This document shows positions 33,453 to 45,981 of a stretch of 64,000 bases of DNA, one piece after another. Positions within the stretch are counted from its first letter, which is position 1; each line of letters opens with the position of its first letter. The stretch comes from Artemia franciscana. Lineage: Eukaryota > Arthropoda > Branchiopoda > Anostraca > Artemiidae. Location of the stretch: positions 59,662,439 through 59,726,438 of the forward strand of contig NC_088863.1 of the NCBI RefSeq assembly GCF_032884065.1, given 5' to 3'. The position numbers and the translations under genes are program-made. Under the pieces are notes generated by a model that searched no databases, was not told where the DNA came from, and saw nothing but the letters and a program-made list of their open reading frames with translations.

Positions 33453-36400
33453 CTTGTGGAAAATAAATATTAGTATTAGTACAATTATCAGGAATAAGCT
33501 TACGCTTTATCTTACTATGAGAATATCACATTTTTAACATTAAATGTTTAAAAGGAGATAACATATATGTTATTAAAAGCTTCAAGAAGCTTTGTTAATA
33601 ATAATAGTAGCTATTTTACATTATTTCAGTTTATAGAAATCTCACAACATGATCACCAGTTAAAAACATTAACTACATCCCCAAAGTAAGCCTACTTACA
33701 GTAAAATAGGAGAGTAAAATTAACATAATACTTAGTGTACAAGTTTAATTTTGCCAAGCAAATGTATTTAAACAAACACGAGAATATAATTCAATACTAA
33801 GAAAAAAATTGTCATGTCTTATTTGATTGGTTGCTAACTATAATCAGATACCTTGTAAAATATTAGTAACACTTCATATCATAAGATTTAGCTATAGGAG
33901 TTTTTTAGCATAAAAATTACCTTCTGCCAATCTCAAACTTGTAGTTTTTATGCTGACGATTCCTCGTGGTATACTAAAGCCGCTATCAGCAGGTCCCCAA
34001 AAAAATAGTACTACCAATTCAGTAAGTCCAGATTTGTCTTCCAGTTTAAACGCCAAGTTAATTTGTAGCTCACGGTTATTATTTTTGAAAAAATCCATGA
34101 AAAATTTTTTTAAATATAAGGCTCGGCAGCATAGAGGTTTGATAGTGTCTTTACAACAATTCCTCTGAAATTCTCCCATTTTATCGCAAATCCCACAACC
34201 TCATATTTCGTTGAGTAGAAGACTTTCAAAGTTTATTATTTCCTTTAATTTAATTGGATTGATCTAAAAAGGCAAGATTTAAATTTTTAGCAAATCACAA
34301 AAACATTCAAGCTTCACACAAGTGTCAAAATTTGACTTTCACTTTACAGCCCCTTTGACCCAGCAAGGAATAACCTATAAACAGAGCTGACCTTATTGAT
34401 GCGCGGTGCCTGGTGCAGCCACCCCTGTGCGAGGCCTTTGACAGAGGCCTTTTTTATACTGAAAACAAAAGAAGAGGTCATTTATGGGGAAACCAGGGCC
34501 AAAAGGCCCTTACAAAGAGAGGTTTTGATAGTTTTAGGGAGTTTTGACAGTTACAACCACTGGCCCCACTCCACATAAAGGCGGCCCCACACTTGGAAAC
34601 CCTAGCCATACATTCAACGGCTGTTTCTGTGAGGCCCTTTGCGAAGCCAAAAATCATTCTCGTAATTGTAATTCGTTATTTATGTGAAAATATCAGGAAA
34701 TGTTGAGGGGAAAGTTGAGTTAAGTCCATAAACATTATGTACATACAGACTGTCAAAAGGGTGCATCAGCAATATCTTAAGAATAACTTAGAGCATTCAA
34801 TTTGTAAATTCCAGTTCATAGCAAGGGGGTGTTCATCTGAATGAAGGTCAATATGTGAATACTACTAGTGCTACTAATACTACTGCTATTACTGTTACTA
34901 CCACTACTATTTCAACTACTAGTACTACTACTACTTCTACCATTTTTACCCCTACTACTACAATCACTGCTAAGGCTAAGGTATGTGCACGTTACTAATA
35001 TTGCTACAACTGCTAATAGTGCAACTCCTACTTCAATCGTGGCTAAGGGTATTAACATAAAAAATTCAGGAGATACTGAGGGCAAGGTTGAAATAAAATA
35101 AATATTGCATGAAGGTTGTCAAAATGACTTATCACCAACGTTGAAATTTTCAGTGTATGTTTAAAAAAACAAAAAGTGCTAAGTGTTAATTACTACAACA
35201 AGTATTGATACTACTGAACCTAATGGTGCTGGGTTTTGAGAAAGGAAGAGGACTGGTTAACCAGATTTCAACGTATAAATCTATAATTGAGGAGAGTTTG
35301 AATTTATTATTTTCTTTTCTGTGCTGAGTTTCACATATTATTATCAGTCATATGATTGAGCAAATAAAAAAGGTTTGTAGAAAGTTTTTTCATTATATCG
35401 TACAAAAAATAAATTCAAGTTTCCCATTCACTCTATTAATGAAAAAAATGTGGGTTGTTTGGCACTTAATATAAATTTCGTTGGCTGTGAATATAATTAT
35501 TTGCTTATGAAAGAGAGGATTCAAACCTAAAAAAAAAACTAGAAATTGTTCTTTCCCCTTTAGAATTTAATCAAAACTATTTATTTATTCGTTTTCTTGT
35601 GGTTGAACCTTTGCTACAGTATACCAGATGCACTTTGGATTATTTTTTTAGTCTAGGGAATTTTCATATGGCAGAGCAATATTCATAAAAGAGCTTTAAA
35701 TATTATTTTTAACAACCAAAACTTTATTGTATTCTTGATATGATAACACAGTATTTAATTTCTACCAGTGTATGTATATGATTTCATTCTAAAACTCTTT
35801 ATAAAACAAGTAGAAAAGTTGAATGCTACTGAAAAGTTAAGAAACGAAATACCTGCCTGTATATGGCTCCATATTCTATGATAGCTTTCAAGACAACAGG
35901 TAAATCAGAATTTTTTCCGACTGGCTAGATTGTAAATCATTCCAGGGGGTTTGAAAACAAAAAGGGGGGCTTCTTTGCCAAAAAAGCATCATACTCTTTC
36001 CAAATTTCTACATAACTTTGCCTTTTTTCCTAATTGTTAGTCTTACACAGAGATTTAAACATTCTGTTAGCCTCCTTTTTGGTCACCCTTGTGTAAAGAG
36101 CCCCTTTCCTGCAAAAGCTGTTGCCTGCGAATGCAGTTTCTCATGTTTAACCCCATATATTTTAGGAATAAATAAACAATTAACCCTTCCCGCTATTGAC
36201 GGTTAGAGCTGTGTGCAGCTATGAGATCAGCATGATCCAAATCAACAAACTCTGAATATCCTTAAGATGGCTGATAAAAAGAAAGAAACTGCATGACTTA
36301 AAATTTAATAAAAAGCTTAAATTCTCTGAAAGAAATGTAAAGACCTTGTTGTTAGGGTTTACATAGCCTCCTTTGCTACAGTGATAAACATAAAAGAAGT

Positions 36401-36458
36401 TCAGTTTTAGCTATATATGTTCTCATTTGTACTTTCATAGTGTTAAAAATATTGTTAC
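33453..36458 (-). other. RCL1: RCL1 intron 2
   Basis: A 3.0-kb intron with a satellite-family piece at 34685-35140. The frame at 33892-34179 (- strand, includes LEDKSGLTELVVLFFWGPAD) is not recognised, and 34380-34640 is GC-richer and probably repetitive. Confidence 0.85.
34685..35140. repeat. Dispersed piece of the 118-bp satellite family with CTA-rich core
   Basis: Flanking words AAATGTTGAGGGGAAAGTTG, CTGTCAAAAGGGTGCATCAG and AATATCTTAAGAATAACTTA match the array at 20.3-23.2 kb. The core 34862-35040 is rich in CTACTACTACT trinucleotides. Leucine-rich frames across it are artefacts. Confidence 0.75.
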
Positions 36459-36694
36459 TTGATCATTTGTCACTCCTCTGAGCACTATCTTTAAGGGCTT
36501 CTTGCAAAAGGGGGCAAGTTGCATAGCAGATTCGAGATAATAGCCAATCCCTCGCTGGCATGAACAATCATGTTCAATGGGACCTCCAACCAATAGTCCA
36601 GGTTGAAAATAAATTGCTGTACCAGTTTCGTTAACTTCTACTTTTGTACCATTTGTAATTTTATCCAATAATCGAATAAAACCAGCCTCGTATT
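36459..36694 (-). CDS. RCL1: RCL1 exon 2
   Basis: Encodes residues 43-121: EYEAGFIRLLDKITNGTKVE, TGTAIYFQPGLLVGGPIEHD, RGIGYYLESAMQLAPFCKKP and LKIVLRGVTNDQ. It is very close to human RCL1 (FIRLLDKITNGSRIEINQTG; YYQPGLLYGGSVEHDC; RGIGYYLE; PLKIVLRGVTNDQ). The acceptor is AATTTTTCAG and the donor GTAACA, phase 1 in and 0 out. Confidence 0.97.
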
Positions 36695-37789
36695 CTGAAA
36701 AATTAGAGAAAAATTATTGAAATGGCACAAAGTGTGTATTGCAAAATAATGCAGGAAAAAAAGAAATAACAGACAGACAACTTCATCTATTACAAAGGAA
36801 AAATGACAAAGTTATTGAGGAAAAGGACAAAATGTAGGCAAAAATATTTCTTGAGAGATGAGCTATTGTAACATAGGCTATTGTACCCAAAAATGTTGTT
36901 AAGATTAGGATGAACTTCTTTAAATTTTTGATATGTGTTGTAACTGTGAGCGTAAACAGGAATAACACTTAGAATGTTCTGTTCCAAGACAGAAAAGATG
37001 CATGCAAACCCATTAACTTAATAGAATTGGCAATCTCTGTTATACCTGAATTGTGGAAGACTCAAATTTTTTAATCTTGGACACACAACTAAGAACTATT
37101 CCACCTCTGACTTAAGTGCCATAGCCGTCCTAACAAAAACTCCTTTTCCTCTGGAATAAAATTCATTGCAATTACTAGTTTACAAAATATGATGGTAAAC
37201 ATCAGTCCAAAGATCATTCACTATGCCCAAAATATGCACAACATCACAAAGTTATGAAAATGACCCATCAAGACAATATTCCAGTCCCAATACCTGCAAT
37301 AGAGCTTGCAAGACTTGCCAAGATGTCACCTGCCGTGGAAAAGTGAGGTAACGTAGTAACAACGCTACCTGGCTGCTTTCATGGCCTAGTGAAATTTATT
37401 GGCAGATTTGAAATTTGTTAACTGATTCGGCAGCTTTTGGAATTCTGTCGAGTTCAGCCGCTGGCAGCCTTGGAACTTTCCCCATGCCTGGATGTCACGT
37501 TCTCCAAGAATTATTCATGCTACGGGAATGAGCCCAAATCCTTTTCCCAACCTCTGGTTCCATATCCCATAAAATGATTAAATTCAGTTATGATCATTTC
37601 CTATTCCACCCTCAGATATCTCAATTTGAGCCCATCAATGCGCACTCCAACGCAAACAATACCCACCATGGCGTAGTTGCAACCCTATCCAGCAAACCTA
37701 AAGCAAGCCAGCATTACCCAACAAATAGATAGGCCTCCCAATTATTAGCCAATCAGCATTACCTCTCCTGTTGGGAAAAATCCTACAAG

Positions 37790-38205
37790 GCAGTGTAAAT
37801 GCTGCCCCTCTAAAACATTTGGCCACAAATAACCTTCTATCAAAATACGAACACGATTCTGACCATCTAGATCAGTTGAAACAAATCTGATTGACCCGTA
37901 TAATTACATAACTGAGCTCCTTGACCAAAGTCTCTCAGTTGACATGGTTCTACTAGACTTTGCTAAAGCCCTTGATAAAGTATGTCATTAAATGCTCCAC
38001 TTGAAACTGAAAGCAACTGGCAGTGAACTGGATTATGTCTTTCTTGAAGGGAAGGAAGCAGCAGGTCAGAGTTTTTGGTGAAAGTTGTACATCTTTCTAT
38101 TCTAAAATAGCAGAGGTCTTAATTGGGGTGCCTCAAGGAACTGTTTCGGGACTTACACTTTTCAATATCTACATTACGACCCTCCAAAAACCGTTACTAA
38201 TAGTC
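37790..38205 (+). pseudogene. CR1/Jockey-like LINE RT fragment
   Basis: Shifted frames give RSVETNLIDPYNYITELLDQ, LSVDMVLLDFAKALDKVCH, a WIMSFLKGRKQQVRVFGES segment and GVPQGTVSGLTLFNIYI, the RT palm of the same family as the - strand LINE at 10.6-13.8 kb. The fragment ends before the YADD box. It is antisense to RCL1. Confidence 0.8.
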
Positions 38206-39180
38206 CATAATAAAAGTCCATATTGCAAAGGTCTATCATCTGCAATCCAGTAACTCTGCTATATCTAAATCCATTGAAGATTCCTGTCATACTCCTAAGT
38301 CCCATATACCAGCCTACGTCAACTCAAAAGGCTATTCGTCCCTGTTTTTTGAATATATTAAAGGAAGCAGATTTTATCTTTGCCTCAATTACTTCTGACA
38401 TTAATTCCATTGAAGCCAGTCTGAATTCAATCCTGTCAAATGAAATTAATCCTGTTATTAACATTAGACATATGAGCCACCCACCATCATCCACAAATAA
38501 CTGCTGGAAACTTAATTCTTAACAAAAAAATACCTAGTATTTTAATGATATGTAGTATAAATATCATCCCCCTGAATAGTCACAAATATTCAAGGGGAGG
38601 GCACAACACATAATTGTTCAGAATCAAGGGAGAGGGGGGGCAAATTTCTAGTTTTCTCTTCAATGAAAAAGCAAATTATTTAAAATTTGACGAGTTTTCC
38701 CTTTTCTAATTAAATTATTTCCGTGAACTGGTATTAGTAGAGTGTCAGTCATGATTTGATAAGGCTTCCAAAAGCACTATTCATTTGATAAAATTCCTGA
38801 TTTACAAAAAAAAAAGATATTTGCTTTGAAACAGTGTAATTCACGGTTTGGATTAAAGCCGTGAGGATAGTGAATTGCAAGGCAGCTTGTACTTTATGAA
38901 TTGGAGAAACTAAGTTGATTTGATTCATGTTAGAAAAATTTGAGTATTTCAAACTTGTAACTCATATTCCTCCTCTCTGATTTCCCAATACATTGGAGAA
39001 CCCCCAATACTTGTCTATAAAGGACAAAAAAAGGCAATACCATTCAAATTTACAAAAAAATGAAAGTCAATGCTGTCCCACACTATTTCCTGTTGTTGGT
39101 CCTAATTTAAGAACCAGAGATCATTTGCTGAGTTTGGTCTCTGGTCCAGAGTTTGGTCTCTATAGGTAGCAAATTACTGA
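38206..39180. other. Intronic, no gene seen
   Basis: G-rich words near 38590-38640 (AAGGGGAGGGCACAAC, GGGAGAGGGGGGGCAAATTT) resemble the MITE-like copies at 30.9 and 53.0 kb. The 99-codon frame at 38223-38522 has no recognised motif. Confidence 0.4.
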
Positions 39181-39990
39181 GTAATATGATACTTTTAGAC
39201 TTAGAGATGCTGTAGACAAAGTTTTATGAGAAGAACTGTGCGGTTTTAGAAAAGATAGAGGAAATTTTCACTCTTAGACTAATAATTGACATTTGGTCCT
39301 TAGTTTTATAAATTATGAGCAAGCGTTCGATTCTGTTGATAGAAGAAATTTAGCAAAGGTCTTGTCTTTGTATGGTATACCAGACAAATACATTAAAGTG
39401 ACTTTCCTGAACTTAGATTATGCCAATGATTTAAGCATCCTTGATGAAAGTGTGAGCAAAATGAACGAACTTTTAGAGGTTTTGCGAGTTCATGGTGCAT
39501 GAATATGTTTGAAAATTAATGTTAAGAAGACTAAGTCACTAAGGCTAGGAATAAGTGAAGATGAAAAGGTAATGTTGGGTAACAAAATGATTGATCAGGT
39601 GGGCAGCATCACTTATATTGACAGCACTATTAGTAAAGACAGTGGAAGCAGTGAAGATGTTAAAAGTAGAATAGCCAGGGCTCAGGGTGTTTTTTCAGAG
39701 TTAGCTTTCTAGGGCTATAATGAAAGAAAGGTTGAGGTGGCCATGATGTGTGGATGAAGGAAGACAGATTAGTGAAGATTGTCCTTTTTGGTCAACTGTC
39801 TAGGGCTAAACAGAAAGCAGTTCGTCCGCGTCTTGGGTGGGAGGACATCATAAAGGAAGATTTCAAGGAAGTGGGAATTTCCTGAGAGGGTGTAAAATGG
39901 GAGGCTTTGAATAGATTGGGATGGTGTAGGAGCGTGCGTAGCTGTTTTGGCCTCAGGCGGCTTGGTGCTGTGGTGAATTGTTAGTAGTCG
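39180..39990 (+). pseudogene. LINE ORF2 RT and C-terminal fragment
   Basis: The reading frames 39293-39502 and 39509-39712 encode the RT palm (INYEQAFDSVDRRNLAKVLS, GIPDKYIKV) and the catalytic box region (DYANDLSIL for YADD). Next come NVKKTKSLRLG, a DSTISKDSGSSEDVKSRIAR segment and, in later frames, GWEDIIKEDFKEVG and ALNRLGW. The segment between GIPDKYIKV and DYANDL is shorter than usual, indicating an internal deletion, and stops separate the frames. This is the same family as 5936-6321 (-) and 31660-32130 (-). Confidence 0.82.
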
Positions 39991-40329
39991 TAATTTGTAT
40001 AGGTCATTTTCAGGAAATTGTAAAGTAGTCTACCCAAACCAGAGATTGCACTTAATAATTTTCCTTAATGATTAAGAAAAGACTCCCTGAAGATACATAC
40101 TGTTGATATTTTCAGATGAAGGCTAGATCCTGAGTGGTCCTTGAGAGAGTGGGCACTTAACTAGAAAGCTAATGACCATCCAACTGTACGTAGTCCCTAA
40201 ACAACACTGAAAACAACTAATAAATCATTAACTCTGGAGCTCCACAAGAAAACATTCTTAGATTGTTCTAATATAAGGTAATGGGATCTTAAAGTTGGAA
40301 CAATATACTGCCGAAATCGAAAGCATGAT

Positions 40330-40790
40330 GTTGAGATAATCAGTTTATTTAGATTCAACCAACTACAAAATGAACAGGTGGTGGGTTTGCAGTGGTGGGG
40401 GTGGAAGCTGTTTGGACGCCATTTTCTTCGTCTTTATCATATGCAGCGCAATCATCTGTAGTTGTATTATCTGCGTCGTTACTTAGCTCGTCTTTATTTG
40501 ATTGATGGGAATTTTCCGCTGATTTTGTTATGTTGGATAATTGAACTGCCTTCATTCTTTACAAGATATGATCTAGGTGAATGGCTAACATCAACAACTC
40601 TCCTCTTATTCCACCTAGCATCAGGAGTCTTTTGAATGCTTACTTATGCACCTATTTGTAATTGAGGTAGGGGTTTTGCAGTAGGATCATAATACGATTT
40701 TTTGTCAGTCTTGTTCAATTGCTCATTTTTGTTCACAATCTGTATGGTTGACGATTTTCTTTTGTCAGAATGACAGAGTCACACCACCAT
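40330..40790 (-). mobile_element. Ty3/Gypsy-like fossil, pol C-terminal tail
   Basis: A broken fossil. The - strand reads as the region after the integrase core, with a KSYYDPTAKPLPQLQIG block, KRRVVDVSHSPRSYLV and a polar tail at 40355-40555. It is an old copy, and no LTR was recognised. Confidence 0.65.
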
Positions 40791-41400
40791 CAATAAACTG
40801 GGAGACAGGAAATCTGGAAGTTGAATGAACAAAGTTTGAAGAGCATTCAAGAATGGTGCTTGTTGTTCCAATAGATGAAAAAAAGAGAGATAACACAGTG
40901 TCCTTACATCCTAATATGGATTAGTGAAAAGGGTAGAGACATTTATAAAACCTTAGAATTTTGAGAAAACAAGAAGGACAAAGTAGAGCCATGTCTGAAA
41001 AAAATAAGAGATCATTGTGCACCAAAAACAACAAAGTGTTTTCAAGATATATATTCCAAAACAGAAATCAGCAACACGGAAATACAGCCTGACCCCCAAA
41101 AAATACGAGTTATTACTGAAATACCATCACTCTCAACCAAAAAAATTACAAACCCTGCTCCAAATGCTAGACTTCCTTTCAAGATATATACTCAATCTTG
41201 CCACAAAAGATCGCCCTTTGAGAGACCTACTAAAAGCTGAAATATTTGTTTGGGAATAACACCATGAAACAAGCCTGAAAGAAATTTAACAAACTATTGT
41301 ATTAAACCTTGCATACTTTAATAAAACAAGTGATATAATCCAGTTGGAAGTCAACACCTCTAAACATGGACTAGGGGCAAGAAATGAATATAGGCACATA
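40790..41400 (+). mobile_element. Ty3/Gypsy-like fossil, gag-like and RT/RNase H parts
   Basis: A broken fossil in the opposite orientation to the neighbouring piece. The first part (about 40790-41035) resembles Gypsy gag. The second (about 41035-41400) resembles the end of RT and start of RNase H, with LQMLDFLSRYILNLATKDRP and TSKHGLGA. Most of pol between these parts is absent. It is old, with several breaks and no recognisable LTRs. Confidence 0.65.
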
Positions 41401-42325
41401 AATTTATATATTTCTCAATTTCTGTTGTGCAAATGCTTCTAAAAGGGTTGTTAATCTATGTTCCTTGTGTGTTCCCTTTCAATCAACATAATTGCTAGAC
41501 TATTTAGTCTGTCCTAATTTATTGTTGATATCAAATAGTGTTTTTTTTTTATTGCTTTTAGCCTGGAAAAGGATCTCTCTCCAGAAGCAATGCTTAATGC
41601 AATTGTTAAGACTATTTCACAATTGCAAAAACCAATTGTTCATTTTGATGGTGGTGTGGTTCCCTTTCAAACTTGGGGCCCAATTGTTCCAATTACCCTT
41701 TTTCCAGCCCTGATAGCAATCTACATTAATACCCAACATTAGGATCAGACATACCTGTTTATAATGGATAAATAATCTTTCCATGGCATTTTCGGTTAGT
41801 TGCTTCCATCTGGCATATTGAACTATTAATTGCAAGAATCAAGAGCCAGAATTTATTATAATAATACAATTATTCAATTAACTGGGTATGTCCCAGCTGC
41901 AGCAGATGTAGCTCCTCATAAAAGAAATCATAATTTCAGTAATAATTGCTTATTCTCTTCTTTGCCTGGTTTGTCAGTAAAAAGAAATTGAATTATTAAT
42001 TGTTAATTTGGCACCATTTAAAGTTTAAATCATTACAGGACATTATTTCTGCTCTTCTTAAGTTGAAATAAGAACACAGGAATAGTTGTAATGCCCCTGA
42101 AAGAGAGAAAATTGAATCTGTTCAAAGAGAGGCAACATAAGATCTTGATGGATGCAAGAAGGGCAGTCCACAACCAATACTTCTCTAATAGAGTGATTGC
42201 CAATCAGAATAATCTTCCTGATATCACTGTAACTGATACCTCTGTCTAATGGTTAGACCATTGAAGACACAGTGGGATGCAATTGAGTCAATGGCTCCCA
42301 ATCATCAATGACCGGCAACTCCACA
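41401..42325. other. Intronic, no gene recognised
   Basis: Fragmentary frames near 41560-41740 (including VHFDGGVVPFQTWGPIVPI) and 42080-42240 (KILMDARRAVHNQYFSNRV) look like remains of coding sequence, probably transposon-derived, but I cannot assign them. Confidence 0.35.
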
Positions 42326-42328
42326 GGA

Positions 42329-42575
42329 TTATTCCTTATTTTGCTGGACAACGCAATCTAAGGTAGAAGTTGCTTGGATTAAACCAGTGGCCTTACTGTA
42401 AAATGTTAAAGAAACTAGAGATTGCAATCTACTCAACTCAACATAAGCATAATCTTTTGCAAAAAGTTCCTTGCCAAGAAAAAGCCTTTGGTATTTTCTT
42501 AGCTGGATATAGTAAAGATTATACCCCAGTTGCAACTGAGTTCGCCATATCATTTTTTAACGTCATTTATAGTTG
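42329..42575 (-). pseudogene. PIF1-like helicase remnant, motif VI region
   Basis: The - strand frame contains LGKELFAKDYAYVELSRLQS followed by LVSLTF, close to the YVALSRVRSLEGL motif VI of PIF1-family helicases. The preceding LQLGYNLYYIQ may be a shifted motif V. It differs in type from the Helitron helicase tail at 0.2 kb (YVACSRVG). No neighbouring Rep or helicase core was recognised. Confidence 0.5.
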
Positions 42576-44412
42576 TAAAATATAATTATGACATCAATTA
42601 TCATCTTGTATACAAAGATGTAGTTTTTGTCAAAAAATTGATTTCCTTTAAATATAGAATTTTGATTATAAAAGTGCATTAATGTAGCAGTTTCCTTACA
42701 AATGGGCCATTAAACAGCTCTCTACAATGTTCTAGTGCCTTGCTAGCAGTGGAGGAAAAAAAAGAAAAGGAGGACATGTCAGTGTTACCCATTTAAAAAG
42801 TGATTTTTATTCTTGTTCAAGCCAATGGACTGTAAGTTTCCTGTATACAGTCTTAGATTATGGCAAGTTCAATGGTGTGATTTTTGTTTCAATCCAATGA
42901 CATTTTGTAGCAGTTTTGGGCTGTTTTTTTGAAATTCCTTTAATTTTAATTTTTTTAAAGTAGCATTTTACTATTAAAACTAATTTAGATAATGGTTACC
43001 ACTCCTGAATCAGCAAGAACTGGATTTTTTGGATTACCAGTTTTTTCAAACATGTTTTTAAACTTTTGTTTGCTATGGGCTGTGGTTTACCCATTACTAA
43101 GTTTCAGCCATTGCTGCAGCCATGGTAGATAATTTTTAATCAAAGTATTTGCCTAAGATTAGGCACTATCTAAGTAATAGGGGTTTTACCCTATGAACTT
43201 ATAGTGTTTGTGTGTTTCCTAAATCTGGAACCATCAGGGGGAGGAGATACTGTCAGAAAAGCAACTACAACATTTGGAAATAGCATAAAATAAGGGATCT
43301 AGTGGTAGACTAACCTACTAGTTCTGTTTTATCAACTTGTTTGTTTTAAGAAGTGACTTTACATTACAACTTTGCCTATGAACTAATACAAACCAAGGCT
43401 AGTTGGAACTGGTAGACTGTTATCTTCAAAAACTTCTGGTTCTTCAGCATTTGGATTTAGTCAAAAGCAATCCCTATTTAATTATTTGGATATGCTATTC
43501 TAACTTTCAAATCCTATATCTATGATCAGACAGAATTTTGAAGATTAAGCCTAAGCTTTAAACATAGATCCTAGAATAAGTTCCACTGGTGTTAGTCTGT
43601 AGCCCAGATCAAAAATTATAAGTGTTGTATAGCCTAGGATTAAAATATTCAATTTTATTGCACACTTATGAAGAAGGTTTCAAAAGATCCAATAGCAAAA
43701 AATCCACTTTCTAGGTGGTATGATAGATATTTGATATAGATTTAACTATTTTACTGGTAAATAGCTATCAAAATAACTGGGACATTTTACACAACAAAAA
43801 TCTATAATTAATTTTATTTTTCCTAGAGCCAGACCTATCTCTAGACCCATTTAGAGGGGGAGGCTGCAGCACAATTGTAACAGTAGAGATTGACATATTA
43901 GGAAAGAGCATTGAATCAGTTTTGCAAGAAGGTGCAGCAAAAAATGCACCAAACCCTTTGAAAAATATGTCAAAATATACCCAAGCCTATAAAAACCAAC
44001 ACTACCATCATGGTCAGTTCTAAACTGCTAAAATTACATAAATTTGTGCATTTCACAACAATTTTCCAGGCCCTCTAGAGGGAGAAGAAGTGGAGGTAGT
44101 TGATTGAGAATACCCTCCTGGGACATACTTTAGTCTGTAGATTCATCCCTGAAAGTTTTATTTTCCTAACCTAAACCCTTTCTGAGATAGCAAGAAGACA
44201 ATTAACTAGAATTTTACCGTTTCTCATTTCAGAAGCCAAGCTCATAACTATTTTAAGCCTACAAGCAAGCCCAGCCTTAACTGGTTGAATTAGCTTAATT
44301 AAATATTTAAGAACGTATTGTAAAGCAGGCATTATTTATCCGCGATAAATTTAGCTTATATAAGCCCAAGAAAACTTAAAATTCAACAAAGCAATAACAA
44401 TTTTTTCCTTAC
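42576..44412. other. Intronic, no gene seen
   Basis: AT-rich. A dispersed repeat word at 43250 is shared with 29650. A G-rich block at 43850 and its surroundings may be a MITE remnant. Confidence 0.4.
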
Positions 44413-44539
44413 CATGTAAACCAGGATTATCATCCTGGGTTCTAATTTTTACAATTCGAATAGGGCGACCAGAGAGAATAGAGAGCACAAGTCTCGCTCT
44501 GAAGTTTTCACTGCCTTGGTATATATTTGAACTGCTCAT
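44413..44539 (-). CDS. RCL1: RCL1 exon 1 with start codon
   Basis: Encodes residues 1-42 plus one base: MSSSNIYQGSENFRARLVLS, ILSGRPIRIVKIRTQDDNPG, LH. Human RCL1 has FLRQRLVLSTLSGRPVKIRKIRARDDNPGL. The ATG at 44539 is the first in frame and gives an N-terminus close to the family length; the whole protein is 375 residues against about 373 in human. The donor is GTAAGG, phase 1. RCL1 acts in the nucleolus in the small-subunit processome, with the GTPase BMS1, in pre-18S rRNA cleavage. Confidence 0.95.
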
Positions 44540-45700
44540 GTTGAGTTTTTACTGATACCGGTACACGAAACATAAATTCAGATTTGCTTGCCTTATTTCG
44601 GAAGGAATTCATAGATGTCTCTTAAATATACATAAGCGTAGTATCACATGGACGTTTCAAACTACCATTATCCCTTGGTTAGAAGTCCAGGGTATGCCAT
44701 AGACATATTTATTCAAATGGGGAACTTCAAACAACACGTCTATGTAAAATAAAACACTTTATAACCACCTCAGTCTTGAAATAGAATGAGTTTAGAAGAA
44801 AACTATTATGCACCGAATAACGTTTGAAAGCTAACATTATAAAAAAAAAGTTGATACCGTATTCTGCAATAAAGAGATCCATGAAAAGATTTCCTATTAT
44901 ATTTATTTAATTTAATCAAGATCCCATCTACAAAAGCACGGAAAGGTTTAGGCATAAATTTAAAAAAGAAAAAAGAAACGTTTGTGCTAAAAAAAAAAAA
45001 AAAAAAAAAAATATAAGTTGGAGCCTAAAATGAAAAAAAAAAGAAGAAAACAGCAAGCCGAATATAAATCAAATTTGCACTCTACGCCAAGGCTGACCAA
45101 TTATTATCTTTTGATGTTTTCACGCAGTTTTGAAACTTCTATTTCTGGGTGGGTTACGCTATAATTGCTATTCAACCTTAAGGTGAGCCACCAAAGTGGA
45201 ATGGAAATAAATATTCGGCAACACGGATGAAGGTGGAATTGGTTTATGCTTTATCAATTTTACTTAAATCTTTCAGAAAGTTATAACATATAAAGCAAAA
45301 GGTCAGCATTGTAAAATTGGCGAGTTAATAATGATTAAATCAAAGTTTATCGAAATGATGAATTAGAGAAACTATTAGTTAATATTTCACTAAGACATTT
45401 TATGAATTTTTATCCACGGCTTTTGGAAACTCAGATCAATTTTAATATTGAACTGTGTTTTCCGTAATACTCTGTGCCTGTAATGAAAAGAAATAAGAGC
45501 GACATCAGCAGACGTATTTAAGTATTTTAAAGCTCCTAAGCACCAAGCAAAGCAATTTTTATTGTATTAACTCTTGTCACTGCTTTTCAAACGTGAGTTC
45601 GAATATTAGCAAGTGAAGATTTAAAATCTAATCTCCCGCTTTCTCTTTTCTTTTAAGCGAGCAGCACAATTTCAATATTAAATATTTAAATAAGAAAAAC
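44540..45700. other. 5' flank of RCL1, no gene seen
   Basis: Should contain the RCL1 promoter and 5' UTR. No TATA box or initiator could be chosen with confidence. A poly-A run lies at about 44990-45010. Confidence 0.4.
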
Positions 45701-45981
45701 AGTTTTTTTTAACTGAAAGTAAGGAGTGACAATTAAAACTTAAAACGAACAGAATTTATTCCGTATATAAAAGGGGCAGTCCCCTCCTTAGCGTTTCGCT
45801 CTTTACTTTACTCGCTCTTACTCGGTTTTTTACTGTTTTAAAAAGTAGACTTGTGAGAAATAGTCAAAAATTTAGCGTAAAGAGCGAGGCCCTGGGGAGG
45901 GGAAAGCCCCTTTCATATAAAGAATAATTTCTGTTCGTTTTAAGTTTTAATTGTCACTCCTTACTTTCAGTCTAAAAAAAC
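45701..45981. mobile_element. Foldback element, 281 bp
   Basis: Outer arms 45701-45806 and 45879-45981 are inverted copies of about 103 bp carrying CTGAAAGTAAGGAGTGAC, AAAACTTAAAACGAACAG and a CGTATATAAAAGGGGC block. The centre of about 70 bp includes TACTGTTTTAAAAAGTAGAC. Unlike the copy at 3.1 kb, the AGGAGTGAC ends point outward here, so this is probably one complete short element. It is non-coding. Confidence 0.8.

Larger units (their letters stand above)
36695..44412 (-). other. RCL1: RCL1 intron 1
   Basis: The largest intron, 7.7 kb. It contains LINE pieces (37.8-38.2 and 39.2-40.0 kb), Gypsy fossils (40.3-41.4 kb) and a helicase-like remnant (42.3-42.6 kb). No host exon was found in the rest. 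Confidence 0.85.

Noticed and set aside
33892-34179. 95-codon frame in RCL1 intron 2, considered as an extra RCL1 exon
   Set aside because: RCL1 is complete without it, and its residues do not match the family.
34868-35101. Leucine-rich frame resembling a signal or membrane segment
   Set aside because: Produced by CTACTA repeats of the satellite-family core.
40355-40555. 66-codon polar frame, considered as a host exon
   Set aside because: Sequence just upstream on the same strand is a Gypsy-type pol tail, so it most likely belongs to that fossil.
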